Assembly: GCF_004124275.1 (NCBI RefSeq) | Contig: NZ_CP027218.1 | Coordinates: forward strand, 5,353,001-5,417,000 | DNA length: 64,000 nucleotides | Reading direction: 5' to 3' | From: Pseudomonas sp. DTU12.3 | GTDB taxonomy: Bacteria > Pseudomonadota > Gammaproteobacteria > Pseudomonadales > Pseudomonadaceae | Shown: positions 33,620 through 41,532 of the stretch, in pieces | Position numbering within the stretch: position 1 is the stretch's first letter | How the letters are laid out: the number at the start of each line of letters is the position of its first letter | Position numbers and translations under genes: made by a program | The notes under the pieces: model-generated | The model's input: the letters and a program-made list of their open reading frames with translations, nothing else | Told to the model about the DNA's origin: nothing | Database searches by the model: none

Positions 33620-34786
33620 ATGATGGGCGAATTCGATGCCATCCGACCTTACGACGACAGCGAAGTACCTGTGGTACTGGCAAGACTGCTCGCCGACAAG
33701 GCGTTTCTAGATATCCTCACCCACTTCCGCTTCCCGCGTTTTGCCGGAGCCTTCGGCTGGATGCTCAAACCACTTATAGCCCATCGGCTGCGTCGTGAGT
33801 TCGCCGACGTGACCTCAGTGGCGACGTTGCAGGACAAGGTCGAGTCCTACGTCGACCACACCATCGAGCGCGCCACCGACGGCGTGACCTACACCGGTGT
33901 CGAGCAATTCAAGTCGGGCAGCGCCTATCTGTTCATCGCCAACCACCGCGACATCGTCATGGACCCGGCCTTCGTCAACTACGCCGTGTACCACGCCGGC
34001 CTGCCGACGCCGCGCATCGCGATCGGCGACAACCTGCTGCAAAAGCCGTTTGTCAGCGATCTGATGCGCTTGAACAAGAGTTTCATCGTTCACCGCTCGA
34101 TCACCGGCCGCCGCGAAAAAATGGCCGCGTATCAGCTGCTGTCGGCGTACATCAACCACTCGATCCGCAACGATTGCGCGTCGATCTGGATCGCTCAGGC
34201 CGAAGGCCGCGCGAAGGACGGCGACGACCGCACCGAGTCGGCGATCCTCAAGATGTTCCACATGAGCCGCAAGGACGAGCCGTTCGGCGAAGTCATTCGT
34301 TCGCTGAACGTTACCCCGGTGTCGATCAGCTACGAATACGACCCGTGCGACCAGGCCAAGGCCCGCGAGCTGTACATCCGCGCCACCACCGGCACTTACG
34401 CGAAAGCGCCGGGCGAGGATGACGTGAGCATTGCCAAGGGCATCACCGGCTACAAGGGCCGCGTGCACGTCAACTTCGCCGCGCCGATCAGCGAGCTGTT
34501 CGAGGACACCAAGCAATTGGCGGTCGAGATGGACAAGCAGATTCTGGGCGGTTACCGGTTATTCCCGGTGCATTACCTGGCGTACGCACAGTGGGCCGAT
34601 GCGGATGCGCAATTGAATGTACCGAAGGCTGCCGAGGTGTTTGCGGCGGATGAGCTGGCCAAGGCGCAGGAAGAGTGGCAGAGCCGGCTGGACGCGTGCC
34701 CGGTAGAGCATCGTCCGTATCTGGTCCTGCAATATGCGACGCCGGTGCGCAATCAATACCGGGTGAAGGCTGGGTTGCCGCTGTAA
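33620..34786 (+). CDS. 1-acyl-sn-glycerol-3-phosphate acyltransferase-like protein
   Basis: About 388 residues from the ATG at 33620 (MMGEFDAIRPYDDSEVP). The PlsC-type acyltransferase domain starts near residue 105, with the catalytic box ANHRDIVMDPAF (H-x4-D) and the second-substrate motif AEGRAKDGDD; the usual F/E-G-T/x-R site appears as QAEGRAK. There is no obvious transmembrane helix, so it is a cytoplasmic or membrane-peripheral enzyme of phospholipid synthesis or remodelling. AAGAGAG is upstream. A longer frame starting GTG 33500 would add a hydrophobic N-terminus but overlaps a TATAAT box, so I reject it with moderate confidence. Confidence 0.85.
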   Translation: MMGEFDAIRPYDDSEVPVVLARLLADKAFLDILTHFRFPRFAGAFGWMLKPLIAHRLRREFADVTSVATLQDKVESYVDHTIERATDGVTYTGVEQFKSGSAYLFIANHRDIVMDPAFVNYAVYHAGLPTPRIAIGDNLLQKPFVSDLMRLNKSFIVHRSITGRREKMAAYQLLSAYINHSIRNDCASIWIAQAEGRAKDGDDRTESAILKMFHMSRKDEPFGEVIRSLNVTPVSISYEYDPCDQAKARELYIRATTGTYAKAPGEDDVSIAKGITGYKGRVHVNFAAPISELFEDTKQLAVEMDKQILGGYRLFPVHYLAYAQWADADAQLNVPKAAEVFAADELAKAQEEWQSRLDACPVEHRPYLVLQYATPVRNQYRVKAGLPL

Positions 34787-34802
34787 ATTTTCAGAGCAAG
34801 AT

Positions 34803-34873
34803 CAAAAGATCGCAGCCTGCGGCAGCTCCTACAGTGGATTCATGCAGGAGCTGCCGAAGGCTGCGATCTTTTG
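34803..34873. repeat. REP doublet
   Basis: Inverted GATCGCAGCCTGCGGCAGCTCC / GGAGCTGCCGAAGGCTGCGATC, squeezed between two convergent genes. Confidence 0.93.
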
Positions 34874-34876
34874 CTT

Positions 34877-35155
34877 TTAGTAACGCGTGCTGATCCACGA
34901 GACGATCAGGGCCAGAGCCAGGCAGGCAAACCCGAATCGATAGAAAAACCGGTTCATGCGCAACGTCGCCCAATCGAGGATCGGCTCGGCATTCGGTTGC
35001 GCTTGGCGCTGTGCGGCGATACTGGCCATCGCCCGCTGTTCACGGCGGCGGGTTGCGTGCAGCAGCCAACTGCCGGGAAACGCCAACAGCAGCGCCAGCA
35101 GGTTGATCAATTTGGCGGGATGGGCGGTAAACAGCGTCATCAAGTGCAGCGACAT
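34877..35155 (-). CDS. Small two-helix membrane protein, unknown function
   Basis: About 92 residues (ATG at 35155, MSLHLMTLFTAHPAKL). It has two hydrophobic helices at ~13-30 and ~72-88 flanking a charged, Gln/Arg-rich loop (RRREQRAMASIAAQRQAQ). No family is recognised. GAGGT lies upstream of the start. The stop codon is 3 bp from the REP doublet. It looks like a genuine Pseudomonas-restricted inner-membrane protein because the hydrophobic pattern is coherent and the frame uses normal codons. Confidence 0.7.
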   Translation of the reverse strand: MSLHLMTLFTAHPAKLINLLALLLAFPGSWLLHATRRREQRAMASIAAQRQAQPNAEPILDWATLRMNRFFYRFGFACLALALIVSWISTRY

Positions 35156-35273
35156 CACAGACCTCTATCTAAACCGGTGTGGCAGGCGCCAGACCGACGA
35201 CCGCGGCGCGGATTCTACCGAAACCTGACTGCCCTGCCCCAGCCTTTGCGAAAAATTACCTGACAATCGACCG

Positions 35274-35555
35274 ATGGCTGCCCTGTGTCACGGCTTCGTC
35301 ATGTGGATGCAGCACCATGCGCGCCTCGAAACGCACATGGAACGCGACATGCTTCACGCTGAAAACCAGGATCGCCTGTACCTCATCACCCCTTACGACG
35401 AACAGCAAAGCCTCGTCGGCAGCCTCGCCTTCAATGTTCAGGATCGCCACTGGCTGGTGTATTGCGCCCTCGGCGGGCATCAACATGCCGATTTGCCCGA
35501 GACCGACCTGCTGACCGGCGTCAGCGTGCTCGACTTCTACTCCCAGGCCGCCTGA
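35274..35555 (+). CDS. Small hypothetical protein
   Basis: A 93-residue protein beginning MAALCHGFVMWMQHHARLETHMERDML and continuing LITPYDEQQSLVGSLAFNVQDRHWLVYCALGG. No domain is recognised; it is His- and acid-rich with no signal peptide. A second in-frame ATG at 35301 could be the real start, and neither has a strong ribosome site. It is followed closely by a repeat element, as real genes here are. It is moderately likely to be a real gene. Confidence 0.6.
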   Translation: MAALCHGFVMWMQHHARLETHMERDMLHAENQDRLYLITPYDEQQSLVGSLAFNVQDRHWLVYCALGGHQHADLPETDLLTGVSVLDFYSQAA

Positions 35556-35573
35556 GTCAAGAGCCCCTCACCC

Positions 35574-35770
35574 TAGCCCTCTCCCAGAGGGAGAGGGGAC
35601 TGACCGAGCTGTTTGGTCGAGGTGCATCGACCTGAAAGTCCGAGGTGAATGTATATCTCAAGAACAACTCAAATCGACCTGAACCCCCGAGATGAATGCA
35701 GTTCTCAAGAACAACACCGATCGGCTCCCTTCCCCCTCGCCCCCTTGGGGAGAGGGCTGGGGTGAGGGGG
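35574..35770. repeat. ~197-bp element with CCCTCACCCTA..GGGTGAGGGG ends
   Basis: A second member of the family at 32157. The terminal inverted repeats are CCCCTCACCCTAGCCCTCTCCC / GGGGAGAGGGCTGGGGTGAGGGG. The centre contains two similar direct segments (GAACAACTCAAATCGACCTGAA and GAACAACACCGATCGGC). It is non-coding. Confidence 0.8.
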
Positions 35771-35787
35771 TGCGATTTCATGCCCCA

Positions 35788-35826
35788 TAAAAAAGCCCGG
35801 AACCATCACTGGCCCCAGGCTTTTTT
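35788..35826 (-). terminator. Terminator of yajG
   Basis: AAAAAAGCC..GGCTTTTTT forms 9-bp arms with additional inner G-C pairs. It has T-runs on both strands and lies 16 bp past the yajG stop. Confidence 0.75.
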
Positions 35827-35841
35827 GCATCTGCCGACAGC

Positions 35842-36426
35842 CTACTCGGCGAGAACCTGACCCACAGTCGGATCCTTGAACAGACGCGTCAACGCATCAC
35901 TCAACACGTCGCTCACCAGTTTGGTATTGGTTTCCTGGTTCGGCGCCATGCCGAAACGCTGGTCCAGCGACGCACCGTAACGGCCGCTGTAACGGCGGTT
36001 GGCGTTCTGCACGTCGGAGCGGAAGGTCGCGCCGATGGTCGCCTCGGTGACGTACATGCCTTCTTTCGGCGACTGGTACTTCAGCTCGGCGAGGGTCACG
36101 GTCAGCTGTGGCGCGTTCGGCGCATTGTTGGTCGGAGTGAAACCGAGCAGACGCACGGCGGCTTCAGCCTGCGCCTGCAACTTCGGCAGGATCTGCTCGC
36201 GCTGCACGGTGATGGCACTGGTTTCCGGGTACAGACCGCCACGGGTGCCGAGGGTTGGCGACGGACGACCGTCGACTACACGCACCACCACCGGCTGGCC
36301 ACGACCGACCGGCGCCAGTTGGGTGGTCAACTTCGGCTCCGGACTCAGTTGTTGCGGGCTGTGGGCGCAGCCGGCCAGGGTCAAACCGGCCACAGTGATC
36401 AAACCGAACAACAGGCGTTGCAACAT
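35842..36426 (-). CDS. yajG: YajG-family lipoprotein
   Basis: A 194-residue lipoprotein from the ATG at 36426 (MLQRLLFGLITVAGLTLAGC; lipobox LAGC, lipidated Cys20), with AGAG upstream. The body matches the YajG family (VVRVVDGRPSPTLGTRGG, SAITV, GVTPTNNAPNAPQLTVTLAELKY-like stretch). The function is unknown in all species; it is probably periplasm-facing at the outer or inner membrane. The longer frame to 36480 lacks a better start. It is monocistronic, divergent from the next small gene. Confidence 0.9.
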   Translation of the reverse strand: MLQRLLFGLITVAGLTLAGCAHSPQQLSPEPKLTTQLAPVGRGQPVVVRVVDGRPSPTLGTRGGLYPETSAITVQREQILPKLQAQAEAAVRLLGFTPTNNAPNAPQLTVTLAELKYQSPKEGMYVTEATIGATFRSDVQNANRRYSGRYGASLDQRFGMAPNQETNTKLVSDVLSDALTRLFKDPTVGQVLAE

Positions 36427-36630
36427 GCTCTTCTCTCCAGAATCAGGCACAAACAGGCCGGCAGTATAGCGGTGGGCCACTGCGGGTCACCAGCGTCACG
36501 CGGTGAATACTGCAATGTCTGACCCAGCCGCGTCAGGCCGGTTCCTGTCATGCATCCGTCACCCCACGGACATGTTCACGTCACGGCCTGCTGGCAACCT
36601 GAAAATCAGTCCTCCAACAAGGTACTCGCC

Positions 36631-36864
36631 ATGCGTTATCTGATCTCGTTGTTTGCGCCACGCCCGCTGCATCGCAGCTTTGCCCTGCTCGACCGCGACG
36701 GCCATTGCCAGGCATTCAAGCAGTGCAGCCTGCAGCCAATGGGTGACGGCTGGGTGGAAATCGAAGAAATCCGCCTCAACTGGTTGCACCAGCCACTGCC
36801 CGCCAGCGCCCGCGTCATAGCGTCGCAGCCCCGCGCACGGGTGCAGGCGATGTTGAGCATCTGA
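36631..36864 (+). CDS. Small conserved hypothetical protein
   Basis: A 77-residue protein beginning MRYLISLFAPRPLHRSFALLD and ending ARVQAMLSI. It has a mixed alpha/beta pattern and no signal or membrane helix. In this synteny block it occupies the PA4639-like position ahead of mqo. The ATG at 36631 is preceded by CAAGG at a fair distance; the open frame reaches upstream to 36550 but with poor sequence. The function is unknown. Confidence 0.7.
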   Translation: MRYLISLFAPRPLHRSFALLDRDGHCQAFKQCSLQPMGDGWVEIEEIRLNWLHQPLPASARVIASQPRARVQAMLSI

Positions 36865-37571
36865 CCGGATGCCTAATAAAAGTCATTAAACACGAGCAAC
36901 TGCCCGCATTTCTTCGATACAATCTCCCCCCGATTATAAGGACGTCTCCTGATCGGGCCCCGCAACAGCGTCAATGCGCTTGCATCGACATCAAAATCGC
37001 CCACAGAGAGCCGCCCACACAGATCGAGTGAAGTTGGCGCGCTTGCCTGTTCTTCCGGCAAAAACCCGCTTTTCGCGAATCTGCAGAGCTGTCATCAGGC
37101 TCGGCCACCGCGTTGTTTTGCCCTTGCGGGCACGGTGCCAGGCTCCGACAGCCCTTTTTGAGGTTCACGTCTTCAAAAGAGCGTGAAAAAAACGGGTTTT
37201 CACAACTTCACAAGAGTGTGGCGAGCAAATGAATAGTTTTGCGTCTGAACATGCACCATTAGCGTCTGAAACAGCCCAACGACACAGGACCGGGTATACC
37301 TCGAATATCGGAGCCTGAAGCCTGTCCGCTACGGATTTGGTTGCACAAAAACGGATGTCTCGACCATAAGTCGAATTGCCAGCTGCGTGCTGAAATGAGT
37401 TCATGGAGCTCTTGAAAGCCAAGCCGCATACATCCGTCGAAGTTGCGAAAAATTGCGAAGATTCGGACATGGCGAACCTGACCACGGATAGCCCGGACAT
37501 CAATGACCTGTCCCGGAACGCCTGGCAGCCATGCCGACAATTTGGTGCTGCAGATTTTGGAGACGCGTTAA
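36865..37571. other. Long leader/intergenic region before mqo
   Basis: There are 707 bp with no convincing gene. Short plus-strand frames exist (37229-37318, 29 codons; 37403-37582, 59 codons, overlapping the mqo start by 11 bp), but neither has a recognisable product. The region is somewhat richer in A/T than its neighbours around 37170-37250. It probably holds the mqo promoter and a long leader. No REP is present, unlike most gaps of this size here. Confidence 0.5.
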
Positions 37572-39080
37572 ATGGCGCATAACGAAGCAGTCGACGTAGT
37601 ACTGGTTGGGGCCGGCATCATGAGTGCCACCCTTGCCGTACTGCTCAAAGAGCTCGACCCCGCGATCAAGCTGGAAGTCGTCGAGCTGATGGATTCCGGT
37701 GCTGCGGAGAGTTCCAACCCGTGGAACAACGCCGGTACCGGTCACGCTGGCCTGTGCGAGTTGAACTACACGCCGCAAGCCGCCGATGGCACCGTCGACA
37801 TCAAGAAAGCCGTGCACATCAACACCCAGTTCGAGGTGTCGAAGCAGTTCTGGTCGTACCTGACCAAGAAAGGCACGTTCGGCTCGTGCAAATCCTTCAT
37901 CAGCCCGGTGCCGCACCTGAGTTTCGTCCAGGGCGACTCAGGCGTGTCCTTCCTCAAGGATCGCTTCGACGTGCTGCACAAGCATCACGCCTTCGCCGAC
38001 ATGGAATACACCGAAGACAAGGCCAAAATGGCCGAGTGGATGCCGCTGATGATGCCGGGCCGCTCGCCGGACGAAGTCCTCGCCGCGACCCGCGTGATGA
38101 ACGGCACCGACGTCAACTTCGGCGCCCTGACCAATCAGTTGCTCAAGCACCTGACCAGCGCACCCGACACCCAGGTCAAATACTGCAAGCGCGTCACCGG
38201 CCTCAAGCGTAACGGCAACGGCTGGACCGTCAGCATCAAGGACGTCAACAGCGGCAGCACTCGTGAAGTCGACGCCAAGTTCGTCTTCCTCGGCGCGGGC
38301 GGCGCGGCGCTGCCGTTGTTGCAGGCTTCGGGTATCGAAGAAAGCAAAGGCTTCGGCGGCTTCCCGATCAGCGGCCAATGGCTGCGTTGCGACAACCCGG
38401 AAGTGGTCAAACTGCACCAGGCCAAGGTTTACAGCCAGGCCGCCGTGGGTTCGCCACCGATGTCGGTGCCGCACCTCGACACCCGCGTTGTCGACGGCAA
38501 GAAATCCCTGCTGTTCGGGCCATACGCCGGTTTCACCACCAAGTTCCTCAAGCACGGCTCCTTCATGGACCTGCCGCTGTCGGTTCGCGCCGGCAACATC
38601 GGGCCGATGCTGGCGGTGGCGAAAAACAACATGGACCTGACCAAATACCTGGTCAGCGAAGTGATGCAATCGATGGAGCAGCGTCTGGATTCCCTGCGCC
38701 GTTTCTACCCGGAGGCGAAAGCCGAAGACTGGCGCCTGGAAGTGGCCGGCCAACGGGTGCAGATCATCAAGAAAGATCCGAAAAAGGGCGGCATCCTGCA
38801 GTTCGGTACCGAACTGGTGTCGGCCAAGGACGGCTCCCTCGCCGCCCTGCTCGGTGCTTCGCCAGGCGCGTCGGTGACCGTTTCGATCATGCTGGAACTG
38901 ATCGAGAAATGCTTCCCGGCCAAGGCCAAGGGCGAGTGGGCTGGCAAACTGGCGGAGATCTTCCCGGCCCGTGAAAAGGTTCTGGAAACCGATGCTGCGC
39001 TGTATCGCAAGATCAACACGCAGAACAACATCGCGCTGGAACTGGTTGAAGAAAGCAGCGAGACACCAAGCTACGCTTGA
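37572..39080 (+). CDS. mqo: Malate:quinone oxidoreductase
   Basis: A 502-residue FAD-dependent peripheral membrane enzyme that oxidises malate to oxaloacetate and passes electrons to quinone in the TCA cycle. The N-terminal FAD motif VLVGAGIMSATLAVLL and the family segment SSNPWNNAGTGHAGLCELNYTP are intact. The C-terminal GASPGASVTVSIMLELIEKC is also typical. Length equals the family norm (~500). GGAG lies 9 bp before the ATG at 37572. It has its own terminator. Pseudomonas relies on Mqo for growth on acetate and ethanol. Confidence 0.96.
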   Translation: MAHNEAVDVVLVGAGIMSATLAVLLKELDPAIKLEVVELMDSGAAESSNPWNNAGTGHAGLCELNYTPQAADGTVDIKKAVHINTQFEVSKQFWSYLTKKGTFGSCKSFISPVPHLSFVQGDSGVSFLKDRFDVLHKHHAFADMEYTEDKAKMAEWMPLMMPGRSPDEVLAATRVMNGTDVNFGALTNQLLKHLTSAPDTQVKYCKRVTGLKRNGNGWTVSIKDVNSGSTREVDAKFVFLGAGGAALPLLQASGIEESKGFGGFPISGQWLRCDNPEVVKLHQAKVYSQAAVGSPPMSVPHLDTRVVDGKKSLLFGPYAGFTTKFLKHGSFMDLPLSVRAGNIGPMLAVAKNNMDLTKYLVSEVMQSMEQRLDSLRRFYPEAKAEDWRLEVAGQRVQIIKKDPKKGGILQFGTELVSAKDGSLAALLGASPGASVTVSIMLELIEKCFPAKAKGEWAGKLAEIFPAREKVLETDAALYRKINTQNNIALELVEESSETPSYA

Positions 39081-39097
39081 TCACGCCGCATAAAAAA

Positions 39098-39120
39098 CGC
39101 CCCGATCGGGGCGTTTTTTT
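39098..39120 (+). terminator. Terminator of mqo
   Basis: A perfect palindrome CGCCCCGATCGGGGCG is followed by TTTTTTT, 18 bp after the stop. Confidence 0.95.
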
Positions 39121-39134
39121 ATGTCTGTCAGAAG

Positions 39135-39203
39135 CAAAAGATCGCAGCCTTCGGCAGCTCCTACACGGTCATGTAGGAGCTGCCGAAGGCTGCGATCTTT
39201 TCA
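39135..39203. repeat. REP doublet
   Basis: Inverted GATCGCAGCCTTCGGCAGCTCCTAC / GTAGGAGCTGCCGAAGGCTGCGATC, with perfect arms. Confidence 0.95.
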
Positions 39204-39205
39204 TC

Positions 39206-39493
39206 TTAATCGCGGGACTTTGCGATCAGCTCGATGTATTCCGGGGCATTGCGCTGATCGGCGATCAGCTCAACGAAAGTCTTGCCCTGCTCGTCCTTGC
39301 CATCAACGTCATAACCCGCCTCGACGAAGAAGCCCAGAAAGCGCTCGAAGTCATCGATGCGCAAGCCACGGTAAGCCTTGATCAGTTTGTGCAGCGACGG
39401 CGAAGTGGCGTCGACCGGCTCAAAATCGAGGAACAGCTTGATCTGCTCATCGCCGATCTCGTCACCAATCACTTGTTTCTTATCTTTACGCAT
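39206..39493 (-). CDS. PA4642-family conserved protein
   Basis: A 95-residue cytoplasmic protein, MRKDKKQVIGDEIGDEQIKLFLDFEP.., matching the PA4642 family that accompanies mqo in Pseudomonas. It has acidic helical content and an ankyrin-repeat-like late part (GYDVDGKDEQGKTFVELIADQRN). The function is unknown. The stop is immediately next to the REP doublet. It is probably in a unit with the exported protein gene upstream (64-bp gap). Confidence 0.88.
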   Translation of the reverse strand: MRKDKKQVIGDEIGDEQIKLFLDFEPVDATSPSLHKLIKAYRGLRIDDFERFLGFFVEAGYDVDGKDEQGKTFVELIADQRNAPEYIELIAKSRD

Positions 39494-39556
39494 TGCCGAC
39501 TCCAGCTCGCAGACATGACACGGGGCGGGCAGTTTACCCCTGCCCGACGGCCAGGC

Positions 39557-40036
39557 TCAACGCGAACGCGTGCTGCCGGTGTGCAAATCGGCCCAGATGT
39601 GGCCGTTGGCGTAACTGAGGAACTGCACATACACGCTGTCGTTGCGCAGCAAGTCGATGACCACGCGGTATTGGGCCAGTGGATAAAACAGCGTCAGGGT
39701 TTTGCTCTTGTCGTCGTAAATCGGCTTTTTCAGGCTTTTGCTTTCGCCGTCAAAATTGACCAGTACTTGAGTAATCGTCGCGCCTTTGTTCAGGGACTTG
39801 CCCTTGAGGCGGATCATCAGCGGTGAGGTAACCGGGATCGGTTGCTGATTGGACTGGCGTTGCGCGCCCACCACTACGCAATAGTCGGTGACTTGCAGCA
39901 GTTGCTGCTGCTCAGGCTCGGCATCGCGCAGGGTCAGATCGTCCGGCGGCAGGAACTGGCTGTGCATCGGCGCGGCAAAAAGCGGCAGGCTGAAGGTCAG
40001 CAACAACGCGGCGAAACTGCGGATCAAGAGGCGCAT
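39557..40036 (-). CDS. Exported conserved hypothetical protein (PA4643-like position)
   Basis: A 159-residue protein with a Sec signal peptide (residues 1-21, LLLTFSLPLFAAP). The mature part has a mixed beta pattern (QVLVNFDGESKSLKKPIYDDKSKTL..). No domain is recognised; the synteny matches the P. aeruginosa mqo-hpt interval. It is probably periplasmic. It lies between PA4642-like and hpt, separated from hpt by a REP doublet. Confidence 0.8.
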   Translation of the reverse strand: MRLLIRSFAALLLTFSLPLFAAPMHSQFLPPDDLTLRDAEPEQQQLLQVTDYCVVVGAQRQSNQQPIPVTSPLMIRLKGKSLNKGATITQVLVNFDGESKSLKKPIYDDKSKTLTLFYPLAQYRVVIDLLRNDSVYVQFLSYANGHIWADLHTGSTRSR

Positions 40037-40085
40037 GACAGGCTCCGGAGGGCGGGGCCGAGCACTCTAGCATGGGATTAAAAGC

Positions 40086-40164
40086 AAAAGATCGCAGCGT
40101 TCCGCAGCTCCTACAGGGTGTACATCAATCCCATGTAGGAGCTGCCGAAGGCTGCGATCTTTTG
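40086..40164. repeat. REP doublet
   Basis: Inverted pair of the GATCGCAGC..GCAGCTCCTAC type with one altered arm (GCGTTCCGCAGC), ending 8 bp before the hpt stop. Confidence 0.92.
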
Positions 40165-40171
40165 ATCTTGC

Positions 40172-40729
40172 TTACATGCCTTTAACGGCAAAAATCCCGT
40201 TGGCGTTGCGCCAGTAGCCTTTGTAATCCATGCCGTAACCGAAGATGTAACGGTCGATGCACGGCAGGCCGACGAAATCGGCTTTCAGGTCAGGACGCGC
40301 CTTGCGGTCGTGATCCTTATCGATCAGCACGGCGGTGTGCACTTTGCGCGCGCCAGCGTGTTTGCAGAAGTCGATGATCGCGCCGAGGGTGTGACCTTCA
40401 TCGAGGATGTCGTCGATGATCAGCACGTCGCGGTCGATGAACGAGACTTCCGGCTTGGCTTTCCAGAACAGGTCGCCGCCGCTGGTTTCGTTACGATAAC
40501 GGGTCGCGTGCAGGTAAGACGCTTCCAGCGGGAATTGCAGATGCGTCAGCAGCTTGCCGGAGAAGATCAGGCCGCCGTTCATCACGCAGAACACCACCGG
40601 GTTGCTGTCAGCCAGTTGTTCGTTGATTTGTGCACCGACGCGGGCGATGGCGGCCTCGACTTCAGATTCGGTGTACAGGCAGTCAGCCTCTCGCATGATT
40701 TGACGGATATGCTCGAGATCAGCGGACAT
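40172..40729 (-). CDS. hpt: Hypoxanthine-guanine phosphoribosyltransferase
   Basis: About 185 residues from the ATG at 40729 (MSADLEHIRQIMREADCLY), with GGAG directly upstream. It is a purine-salvage enzyme converting hypoxanthine/guanine plus PRPP to IMP/GMP. The PRPP loop DVLIIDDILDEGHTLG is intact, and the flexible-loop region YLHATRYRNETSGG and C-terminal base-recognition KADFVGLPCIDRYIFGYGMD are present. It is divergent from upp across a 162-bp spacer that contains a perfect 16-bp palindrome, so the two salvage genes may be co-regulated. Confidence 0.95.
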   Translation of the reverse strand: MSADLEHIRQIMREADCLYTESEVEAAIARVGAQINEQLADSNPVVFCVMNGGLIFSGKLLTHLQFPLEASYLHATRYRNETSGGDLFWKAKPEVSFIDRDVLIIDDILDEGHTLGAIIDFCKHAGARKVHTAVLIDKDHDRKARPDLKADFVGLPCIDRYIFGYGMDYKGYWRNANGIFAVKGM

Positions 40730-40819
40730 GGCGCTCTCCAGGGGGTTCGATTTCGGAAAAGCGGGCAAAGGTACGCATCCCGCGAGGTCGAATCAAGCAT
40801 TTGTGGACTAACGTACAGA

Positions 40820-40835
40820 ATGTCCTATAGGACAT
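40820..40835. promoter_or_regulatory. Perfect 16-bp palindrome, candidate operator between hpt and upp
   Basis: ATGTCCTATAGGACAT is a perfect dyad located 91 bp before the hpt start and 57 bp before the upp start, where the promoters should lie. No regulator is identified. It could also be part of a -10 region, since it includes CTATAG. Confidence 0.55.
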
Positions 40836-40891
40836 CACCCTCGGATAGATTAATCTAGGCCGGTTTTTTTGCCCGCCGCCGGAGTTTTTTC

Positions 40892-41530
40892 ATGCCCATC
40901 CTCGAGATCCGCCATCCGCTGATCCGCCATAAACTCGGCCTGATGCGCCGCGCTGACATCAGCACCAAGAATTTCCGTGAGCTCGCTCAGGAAGTCGGCG
41001 CCCTGTTGACCTACGAAGCTACAAAAGATTTGCCGCTGGAATCCTACGATATTGAAGGCTGGTGCGGCACCGTGTCGGTCGAGAAGATCGCCGGCAAGAA
41101 GATCACCGTCGTGCCGATCCTGCGCGCCGGCATCGGCATGCTCGAAGGCGTGTTGAGCCTGATCCCGGGTGCCAAGGTTTCCGCTGTGGGTGTCGCCCGC
41201 AATGAAGAAACCCTGCAAGCGCACACCTATCTGGAAAAACTGGTTCCGGAAATCGACGAACGGTTGGCGATGATCATCGACCCGATGCTCGCCACCGGCA
41301 GCTCGATGGTTGCGACCATTGACCTGCTGAAGAAAGCCGGTTGCAAGGACATCCGCGCGATGGTGCTGGTTGCCGCGCCGGAAGGCATTGCAGCAGTGGA
41401 AAAAGCTCACCCGGACGTGACCATCTACACCGCGTCCATCGATGAGCGCTTGAACGAGCACGGCTACATCATTCCTGGACTTGGCGACGCCGGTGACAAG
41501 ATCTTCGGCACCAAGCAGAAGGACGCGTAA
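40892..41530 (+). CDS. upp: Uracil phosphoribosyltransferase
   Basis: A 212-residue enzyme converting uracil and PRPP to UMP. The PRPP-binding loop DPMLATGSSM and the uracil-site segment GYIIPGLGDAGDKIFGTK at the C-terminus are intact. GGAG lies upstream of the ATG. It is followed after 2 bp by uraA, giving a classic uracil uptake-and-capture operon. Confidence 0.97.
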   Translation: MPILEIRHPLIRHKLGLMRRADISTKNFRELAQEVGALLTYEATKDLPLESYDIEGWCGTVSVEKIAGKKITVVPILRAGIGMLEGVLSLIPGAKVSAVGVARNEETLQAHTYLEKLVPEIDERLAMIIDPMLATGSSMVATIDLLKKAGCKDIRAMVLVAAPEGIAAVEKAHPDVTIYTASIDERLNEHGYIIPGLGDAGDKIFGTKQKDA

Positions 41531-41532
41531 CC

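Noticed and set aside
37165..37540. Two minus-strand frames of 93-112 codons in the mqo leader
   Set aside because: No ribosome site and no recognisable sequence; they overlap each other in different frames and oppose the likely mqo leader transcript.
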